NCBI GenBank assembly: GCA_900755995.1
Contig: CAAEIM010000169.1
Coordinates: 1-8,512, forward strand
Direction: 5' to 3'
From: Clostridia bacterium
Lineage (GTDB): Bacteria; Bacillota; Clostridia; Oscillospirales; Acutalibacteraceae
DNA length: 8,512 nt
Shown: in pieces, positions 4,262-8,512 of the stretch
Layout of the letters: every line of letters begins with the position of its first letter
How positions within the stretch are numbered: position 1 is the stretch's first letter
Made by a program: the position numbers and the translations under genes
The notes under the pieces: generated by a model
What the model was told of the DNA's origin: nothing
Databases searched by the model: none
Seen by the model: only the letters and a program-made list of their open reading frames with translations

Positions 4262-4819
4262 CTATACAAGATTGTTTATAAAATCCTCCTCAGCGTCAAG
4301 TTCTGCTTGTTCTTCGGGGGTGAGTTTTTCTTTGATGTCAACAAGCTCTTTGTGCTCGTTATAAAATTCACGTTCCCATTTCTCGAGCTTTTTGCCCTTG
4401 GCTCGCTTTTGCCTGGTGTTCATAACCTGTGAAAGGAGTCCGTCGCCTATACCGTTGAAATATCCGAGAAAAGTCCACCAATGCACATAGTCTGCTGACC
4501 TTGTTTCAAAGCCTGCAGCTTTATTAATATCAGGAAAAATAATGCTTTCATCATAGCTCCAATCAATAATCTTGGTTGGGGCTTTCTTTGATTTGGGCAC
4601 ATCTCCGCCGTCAAGAAACCACATTGCCTGCTTAATAGCCTCGTCAACATTTTCGGGTACAACCTTGTATAGAGCATTCAGGCACACAACTATTTTTTCA
4701 TAGTCACTTAGTTCTTTGTCTGCGTAAGCTTCAAAAATCAGTAGAACAATACGAAAATCAGAATTAATCTCATATTGCTTTCCGTCAATCTCAAGGCTTT
4801 TGGGAAGTACGCCGATCAC
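4262..4819 (-). CDS. Phage Gp15-family tail assembly protein
   Basis: 185-residue protein of the Phage_Gp15 family, which in A118-like siphoviruses lies between the tail tube and tape-measure genes and probably acts in tail assembly. Family signatures are MIGVLPKSLEIDGKQYEI at the N-terminus, MWFLDGG (66-72), IIDWSYDESIIFPDINKAAG (84-103), YVHWWTFLGYFNGIGDGLLS (111-130) and KGKKLEKWEREFYNEHK (141-157). Length is normal, so the gene looks complete. The start is GTG (4817-4819), overlapping the upstream TGA by four bases with AAGAGG about nine bases before it. The neighbour that should follow, the tape-measure gene, is absent. A terminator and the holin come next instead. Confidence 0.93.
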   Translation of the reverse strand: MIGVLPKSLEIDGKQYEINSDFRIVLLIFEAYADKELSDYEKIVVCLNALYKVVPENVDEAIKQAMWFLDGGDVPKSKKAPTKIIDWSYDESIIFPDINKAAGFETRSADYVHWWTFLGYFNGIGDGLLSQVMNTRQKRAKGKKLEKWEREFYNEHKELVDIKEKLTPEEQAELDAEEDFINNLV

Positions 4820-5241
4820 TGTGTAAGCCTCTTAGCCTGTTTCATATACTTCTCAATATGCTTTCTCTGCTGTGCGTGTGCGTTTTCAATATCGCTGACG
4901 ATAACCGGTATTACGCAATTAAGAAAATTCTCAAAAATCATACTGCCATCCTCACAGAGAGAAAGGCAATTTACATCACCAAACGCACCCTGACTTACAC
5001 CTGCACCGAGAACATAGTCAATCTCTTTGCGGATTTCCTTATCTACATCAAGAAAAACATTGATAGTCGTTTCATCGGGTGACTTTTCCTTGTATTTCTT
5101 CATAAGCTCTGTTGTGCGTTTTGTAAGGCTGCTAAGTCGATCAATGAGCGAGTAGTCTGTTGTATTAATCTTAATAACAGTATTCTCGTCATCGTTAATG
5201 GCGTACGTTTTTAACGGAGTTTTGAAATTAAGGCTCTGCAT
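4816..5241 (-). CDS. Tail assembly chaperone-like phage protein
   Basis: 141-residue, largely helical and charged protein starting MQSLNFKTPLKTYAIND and containing NVFLDVDKEIRKEIDYVLG and ENFLNCVIPVIVSDIEN. It resembles a group of Firmicutes phage proteins of unknown structure found between tail tube and Gp15 (DUF6673-like), the position of the lambda gpG-type chaperone. The ATG at 5239-5241 has AGGAGG at 5247-5252; the frame stays open further upstream to 5322, but that part overlaps the tail tube gene. It ends in a GTGA overlap with Gp15, suggesting coupled translation. I see no clear slippery heptamer for a lambda-style G/GT frameshift. The assignment is mainly positional. Confidence 0.75.
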   Translation of the reverse strand: MQSLNFKTPLKTYAINDDENTVIKINTTDYSLIDRLSSLTKRTTELMKKYKEKSPDETTINVFLDVDKEIRKEIDYVLGAGVSQGAFGDVNCLSLCEDGSMIFENFLNCVIPVIVSDIENAHAQQRKHIEKYMKQAKRLTQ

Positions 5242-5246
5242 AAAAT

Positions 5247-5252
5247 CCTCCT
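5247..5252 (-). promoter_or_regulatory. Ribosome binding site fixing the chaperone-like gene start
   Basis: A perfect AGGAGG on the minus strand lies five bases before the ATG at 5239-5241, and its first A belongs to the tail tube TAA stop. It shows that the in-frame extension to 5322 is not used. Confidence 0.85.
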
Positions 5253-5758
5253 TATACAGTTTCGGTAAATGTCGGCACTTTGTCAGCAATAGTCGCTGTG
5301 CCCTGTTTTCTGTTGCCGTCAAAGGTAACCTTGTACGGAATATTCACGCCGCCCTGAGCGCCGCCGTAGCTCTGCGGCTTGACAATGCAGTCCTCAATCC
5401 AGGCGTCATACGGTCCTGTCTTTTTGTCAATGACAACCTCAAGAATTCTGGTCTTGCAGTCGTCGCCCGTAAGGCGGTTCATTGCGATATCCTTGATTTT
5501 TCCGTAAATGCTGTCTTTGGTGTTTGCATAGTATGTATCGGCGTCAAATGAAGGCTCGTAGCCGTTATCATTTACCGAGGTTTCGTCAAGAATATTCTTT
5601 ACTGTGCTTGTGTCGGGGCTGAGCTCCACCGACATATCCTCGATATCCTTGCCGATAAGATACCACTCTGGGCTCTCGCCAGTGCCAAAGCTTGCGTCAA
5701 TAAAATGTAAAAGATAACTTCTTTTGAGTTTTCCGATGTCCGGTGTTGTTGTTGCCAT
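5252..5758 (-). CDS. Major tail tube protein
   Basis: 168-residue protein starting MATTTPDIGKLKRSYLLHFID, with GESPEWYLIGKDIEDMSVELSPD in the first third and GGVNIPYKVTFDGNRKQGTATI near the end. This pattern, with the motif of a ligand-like strand followed by a change in tag (TVKNILDETSVNDNGYEPS), is typical of the tail tube (major tail) proteins of Firmicutes siphoviruses. These stack as hexameric rings to form the tail tube. Start at the ATG 5756-5758 with GAGGAA upstream, overlapping the end of the previous gene, which stops two bases before. The position after three minor capsid/neck genes and before Gp15 supports the call. Length is normal. Confidence 0.85.
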   Translation of the reverse strand: MATTTPDIGKLKRSYLLHFIDASFGTGESPEWYLIGKDIEDMSVELSPDTSTVKNILDETSVNDNGYEPSFDADTYYANTKDSIYGKIKDIAMNRLTGDDCKTRILEVVIDKKTGPYDAWIEDCIVKPQSYGGAQGGVNIPYKVTFDGNRKQGTATIADKVPTFTETV

Positions 5759-5760
5759 AA

Positions 5761-6201
5761 TTAAAATTCCTCACTTTCGATTTTGTAATCTGCGGTAATC
5801 TGTAACTGATACATTACATTACCAATTAAATTGCTGTCGGGTATGTCATAAAGCATACCGTTTGAACAGGTTATTTTTGTGAGCGTACCTGCAAGCTCAT
5901 TGTTGCCAACCGTTACGGTCAGCGTTTGCCCCTTTGCCTGTTTTTCAAGCCACAACTGTAACTCGTTAATAAGTCCGCTGTTGGCAAGGCGGTCATAGTC
6001 ATTAACCGACTGATAAACAGCGTACAAGATGAATGTGTGCTGTCGCTCCTGATTGCCGAGAACATCGGATTTAATCAGTGTGTCGCCTGTCGGAGATAAG
6101 CCGTAGCTGTCGGTGTCGGGGGTTGTGTAGTCAATGTGCAGGACATCGTTCAGCTTTGGAAAGCTCATCACAATGCTCTGCATAAGTTCAATTATGTTCA
6201 T
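5761..6201 (-). CDS. Minor capsid / tail terminator-like protein (Minor_capsid_3 type)
   Basis: 146-residue protein starting MNIIELMQSIVMSFPKLND, with a central FILYAVYQSVNDYDRLANSG, then LINELQLWLEKQAKG and a C-terminal YQLQITADYKIE. It fits the A118-like minor capsid protein 3 group. Its position (last gene before the tail tube) is where siphoviruses encode the tail terminator or completion protein that joins the tail to the head. The ATG overlaps the upstream TGA by four bases, and an AGGAGG site lies about 8 bases upstream within that gene. The stop TAA is two bases from the tail tube start. Family assignment is good; the exact structural role is inferred from position. Confidence 0.75.
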   Translation of the reverse strand: MNIIELMQSIVMSFPKLNDVLHIDYTTPDTDSYGLSPTGDTLIKSDVLGNQERQHTFILYAVYQSVNDYDRLANSGLINELQLWLEKQAKGQTLTVTVGNNELAGTLTKITCSNGMLYDIPDSNLIGNVMYQLQITADYKIESEEF

Positions 6202-6680
6202 TCTGCCGTACCTCCTGCCACTTTTGCAGCACCCTGTAAAATCTCTTTTTTACGGTCGGCTTTCATTCGTTCAAACCACATCTTGCCGGCAAGAGGGTGC
6301 TTTGCCCGAGAATAAACAAGCATTTTACCTGTGGGGTGTTTCTTCTGTCCTTTAGGGCTGAAATAGCCCACAATAACACCGTTTTCCTTAATCGGTATAT
6401 TAGGACCGTAAACCTTGCCGTAGTAGAGATACCTCGCATACGGTGTGTTCTGATGAATTTCGCCCGAGCCTATAACCGTTGAGAGGGTTGCCGACTTTTC
6501 AAGCACGCCGTTTCTGAACGGTGTATAGGGTTTCATCAATCGTAAAACCGTGCTGTCAACATATCTTTGCACCTTTAACACATCGGCATTTTTGCGGACT
6601 GCAAACTTTTTATCCCAGAGGAAACCTGCCGTACCGTTTTTCGACTTGATGACAAAATCGGGCGGTTGAACAATCTTCAT
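6198..6680 (-). CDS. Minor capsid protein (Minor_capsid_2 type)
   Basis: 160-residue protein with the motifs of A118-like minor capsid protein 2, equivalent to HK97 gp10-like head-tail joining proteins. YTPFRNGVLEKS is at 52-63, HQNTPYARYLYYGKVYG at 76-92, FSPKGQKKHPTGK at about 107-119 and HPLAGKMWFERMKAD at about 127-141. The ATG at 6678-6680 has GAGGTGA five bases upstream, formed partly by the TGA stop of the preceding gene four bases away. It ends in an ATGA overlap with the next gene. It is expected to sit in the neck between portal/connector and tail. Length is normal, and nothing suggests decay. Confidence 0.85.
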   Translation of the reverse strand: MKIVQPPDFVIKSKNGTAGFLWDKKFAVRKNADVLKVQRYVDSTVLRLMKPYTPFRNGVLEKSATLSTVIGSGEIHQNTPYARYLYYGKVYGPNIPIKENGVIVGYFSPKGQKKHPTGKMLVYSRAKHPLAGKMWFERMKADRKKEILQGAAKVAGGTAE

Positions 6681-6684
6681 GCCA

Positions 6685-7107
6685 TCACCTCGCCGAAATT
6701 TTGATGTGCTGTAAATCGGTTACGCCGTAGAGCTTTTCATCAATCGACATAACCGCATAGCACCTGTGTTTTTGCTTTAGCGTTTTAAGGCTCTGTGACA
6801 CGCTCTGAGGGTTTGAATTATCAAAGGTAAAATTACTCTCGCCCTTAATAATAATGTCCTGTGTGCTGTTCTGAGGGGTGCATAGCTGACCTGCAAAAAG
6901 GTTTTCGCTCGGCTTTAAAAAGCCGGGAAAAAGACCTGCGGATTCAATCGGAATATACACCGTCACGCTGTCAGCGTTCTGCATTCCGCTTTTAAGCACA
7001 TTGCGAGCCTTGTTCTCCTGCCAATGACATTCGGGAATGAAATAACGGTCATAGCCTGAGCCGTTGAATCTGTAAATTGTACAGGAGCTTTCAGGGGTAA
7101 TAATCAT
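6685..7107 (-). CDS. Putative head closure / minor capsid protein
   Basis: 140-residue protein starting MIITPESSCTIYRFNGSG, with ECHWQENKARNVLKSG (26-41), a valine-rich strand SVTVYIPIESAG and KLYGVTDLQHIKISAR at the end. The order (a short entity-naming strand, then a W-containing segment, then a stretch of strands) is that of the small proteins annotated minor capsid protein 1 or DUF6751 at this place in A118-like phages, whose job is probably to close the head below the portal. The ATG at 7105-7107 overlaps the previous TGA by four bases with AGAGGTGG upstream. The assignment is largely positional, and direct sequence recognition is weak. Confidence 0.65.
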   Translation of the reverse strand: MIITPESSCTIYRFNGSGYDRYFIPECHWQENKARNVLKSGMQNADSVTVYIPIESAGLFPGFLKPSENLFAGQLCTPQNSTQDIIIKGESNFTFDNSNPQSVSQSLKTLKQKHRCYAVMSIDEKLYGVTDLQHIKISAR

Positions 7108-7475
7108 CTGCGACCACCTCTGTACAGCAAATCGGTGTCGGCAAGATACTTGTAAATTGTGTGTCTGACAGCCTTTTTATGAGCAGTTTTACGCTCTTCT
7201 TCGGACACATAGCTTACGGATTCATCACCGACGCTTGCAGATGAAATTCCTGAATTTGCGGACTGCTTTTCATCGTTATATACAAGCTCTGCAAGCTCAC
7301 AACAGCAGAGTTTTACGCTTTCGGGAATATTGTTCCCGTCAATATTTTCGCCTGTGTATGCCTTAATGAGCAGGGTTGCAGAGCGTGCATAATAATCAAA
7401 GGCGGAAACAATGACCGCCTTTCTGCCACAGAGATATTCAGAGATGTAATAGCCTTCATCGGCATAAGCGGTCAT
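7104..7475 (-). CDS. Putative head-tail connector protein
   Basis: 123-residue, mostly helical protein starting MTAYADEGYYISEYLCG, with FDYYARSATLLIKAYTGENI, ESVKLCCCELAELVYND and a C-terminal basic stretch (AHKKAVRHTIYKYLAD). Size, helical content and position directly after the major capsid gene fit the gp6/gp15-type connectors (HK97/SPP1) that bind beneath the portal. I do not recognise a specific family signature. The three consecutive cysteines (57-59) are unusual for such a protein. The ATG at 7473-7475 has AAGGAG upstream, whose leading bases form the capsid TAA stop; the intergenic gap is 12 bases. Confidence 0.65.
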   Translation of the reverse strand: MTAYADEGYYISEYLCGRKAVIVSAFDYYARSATLLIKAYTGENIDGNNIPESVKLCCCELAELVYNDEKQSANSGISSASVGDESVSYVSEEERKTAHKKAVRHTIYKYLADTDLLYRGGRR

Positions 7476-7487
7476 AGTAACACTCCT

Positions 7488-8363
7488 TTAAATCTCTACG
7501 GCTGAATGGCAGTAGATACCTGCCTTTTTATTCTCGTAAACATCGGCAATACCGACCATACGATAACCAAACTTCCAACCGTCAGAACTCTGATTAACTG
7601 ACGGCTCAATAACCTTTGTGTCAAGGTGCTTTGTGAACTGAATCGGAGCAGAGCCGTGAATAATCATAAAGTTGATATTCTTGCCCGAAGTCGCCTTTTT
7701 GTAACCGCCCTTTTCCTTGCTTGAGGATGTGCCGTCAAGCTGTTCAATGGCTGTATAGAATCTTGACTGCGGCACAAGTGTGGTATCTGCAAAACGGCTG
7801 AGAACCTCCCTTGACTTTGTTGTATCAAGGTCCTGCACAAGACCGTAAAGCGGTGATGTGATGAAAAGGTGTCTGTTCTCGAAAGGAACTTCGTCCTCAT
7901 CCATTTTTGTTGAGGCTGTGCGGAGAGCCTTTACAACCTCTTCGCCTGTTGTGAGAGTTGCACTCACGGAAGAAATACCGCTTGTACCGGCATACTTTGC
8001 AAAGCGGAAAGCGTCAAGCTCGGGAACAACCTTTGTGCGGATAAACTCGCCCGAAAGTCTGCCGAATGCAATGCCTGCCGTTTCTGCATTATCCATTGTG
8101 TCAACCGTGAACATTCTGCCACGGTCAAAGTTACATTTCACGGTTTCGTTCGTAAGCTCAACATCGCCGTCAACATAACCGCTGTTGCGTGAGTAGTCTG
8201 CAAGACCGTCCATTGTGAGCATCGGAATGATAAGCTCGTTTGCGTTAGCGCCCTGTGTTGCAAGGTCTGACGCACCGTCAATTTTGCTTGTGAGTGCCGA
8301 CTGCTTATAGACCTCATCAAGCAACGCTGTGTACTGTTTAAAAAGTGCAATTGTGTTTGCCAT
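7488..8363 (-). CDS. Major capsid protein
   Basis: 291-residue coat protein expected to have the HK97 fold and to build the icosahedral head. It starts MANTIALFKQYTALLDEVYK, then ANELIIPMLTMDGLADYSRN, a VELTNETVKCNFDRGRMFTVD segment (about 69-88), a long-helix region with SGEFIRTKVVPELDAFRFAK, and a C-terminal IHGSAPIQFTKHLDTKVIEPS and GYRMVGIADVYENKKAGIYC. This is the standard capsid pattern of A118-like Firmicutes phages. The first 20 residues are not a protease-processed delta domain; scaffolding is supplied by the separate gene upstream. The ATG at 8361-8363 has GAGGTGA about eight bases away. It lies between scaffold and connector genes, as expected, and is complete. Confidence 0.92.
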   Translation of the reverse strand: MANTIALFKQYTALLDEVYKQSALTSKIDGASDLATQGANANELIIPMLTMDGLADYSRNSGYVDGDVELTNETVKCNFDRGRMFTVDTMDNAETAGIAFGRLSGEFIRTKVVPELDAFRFAKYAGTSGISSVSATLTTGEEVVKALRTASTKMDEDEVPFENRHLFITSPLYGLVQDLDTTKSREVLSRFADTTLVPQSRFYTAIEQLDGTSSSKEKGGYKKATSGKNINFMIIHGSAPIQFTKHLDTKVIEPSVNQSSDGWKFGYRMVGIADVYENKKAGIYCHSAVEI

Positions 8364-8392
8364 AATAAAATCACCTCATAGATTTAATAAAA

Positions 8393-8512
8393 TTATTTCT
8401 TTTCGGCAGAAAGTCCCATAGCCGCACGCATTGACGCAAGCGGATTTGAGCCTGTACCGCCGTTACCTGTGTCGGTTGGACCCACAGGATTCTGAAAAAG
8501 CCCTCAAGGGCG
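8393..8512 (-). CDS. Capsid scaffold protein, C-terminal fragment (cut by window, apparent frameshift)
   Basis: The last residues of the gene before the major capsid read FQNPVGPTDTGNGG, then GSNPLASMRAAMGLSAEKK and a TAA stop at 8393-8395. This Gly/Asn-rich linker ending in a small helix is typical of the C-terminus of GP20-like scaffold proteins that direct capsid assembly. The frame cannot be followed to the window edge because a TGA occurs at 8504-8506. Reading one base over gives ALEGFF into the same T run (8495-8499), so one T appears to be missing. A sequencing or assembly error near the contig end, a real mutation, or a programmed shift are all possible. Most of the gene lies outside the window. 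Confidence 0.65.

Larger units (their letters stand above)
1417..8512 (-). mobile_element. Prophage (one end; probably defective), A118-like siphovirus organisation
   Basis: From right to left come scaffold, major capsid, connector/minor capsid genes, tail tube, Gp15, holin, amidase and cargo, all on the minus strand and ending beside a tRNA-Ser. This matches the late-gene order of Firmicutes siphoviruses of the Listeria A118 type, except that the tape-measure and tail-tip genes are missing. The left limit is inferred from the tRNA, and the right limit lies outside the window. No integrase, repressor or replication gene is visible here. Confidence 0.82.

Noticed and set aside
4816..4850. Possible lambda G/GT-style frameshift between the chaperone-like gene and Gp15
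   Set aside because: No XXXYYYZ slippery heptamer is seen before the stop; the genes simply overlap by GTGA and Gp15 has its own start and ribosome site.
5198..5551. 117-codon plus-strand frame opposite tail tube and chaperone-like genes
   Set aside because: It runs against the compact late operon and has no initiation signals.
7858..8178. 106-codon plus-strand frame opposite the major capsid gene
   Set aside because: An antisense shadow of a strong coding region.
1..8512. CRISPR arrays, rRNA, insertion sequences, integrase gene
   Set aside because: No regularly spaced repeats, rRNA motifs, transposase or recombinase frames were found on either strand.

Overview
The window looks like the junction between a clostridial chromosome (a spore-forming Firmicute, probably Ruminococcaceae/Oscillospirales-like) and one end of an A118-like siphovirus prophage. 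The host assignment rests on a CwlJ-type germination hydrolase followed by a GerQ-like coat protein, AGGAGG-type ribosome sites, Gram-positive consensus promoters, a Firmicutes LexA box and a CCA-encoding tRNA-Ser. No species can be named from the sequence alone.

Layout from left to right. (1) 24-1187, minus strand: the host pair cwlJ-like then gerQ-like, closely spaced, with a candidate sporulation-sigma promoter at 1236-1262. (2) 1271-1448, plus strand: a consensus promoter, tRNA-Ser(CGA) and its intrinsic terminator. The tRNA 3' end faces the phage genes, so it is the likely attachment site. (3) 1581-2566, minus strand: an AT-rich cargo unit bounded by two strong perfect-stem terminators. 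It holds a SocA/Panacea-domain gene and a small downstream ORF. Its distal promoter (TTGACA-N17-TAAAAT) has a LexA/SOS box inside the spacer, and an extended -10 promoter lies nearer the gene. (4) 2703-4138, minus strand: the lysis module, with an r1t-type holin, a small phage protein and an N-acetylmuramoyl-L-alanine amidase carrying ChW-like wall-binding repeats. (5) 4176-4261: a terminator with a UUCG tetraloop. (6) 4262-8512, minus strand: the head and neck/tail-tube module. In transcription order this is the scaffold C-terminus (frameshifted at the window edge), major capsid, four connector/minor capsid genes, tail tube, a tail-assembly-chaperone-like protein and Gp15.

The structural genes are packed with 4-base overlaps or gaps of a few bases and read as one late operon. 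The genes expected after Gp15 (tape measure, distal tail, tail-tip lysin, receptor binding) are absent; a terminator and then the holin follow. The prophage is therefore probably defective by internal deletion, unless the contig is misassembled.

The most interesting element is the cargo unit. It is an autonomous, AT-rich moron between lysis genes and the presumed attachment site. It encodes a candidate Panacea-type toxin-antitoxin or defence locus that appears to be under SOS control, the same signal that commonly induces prophages.
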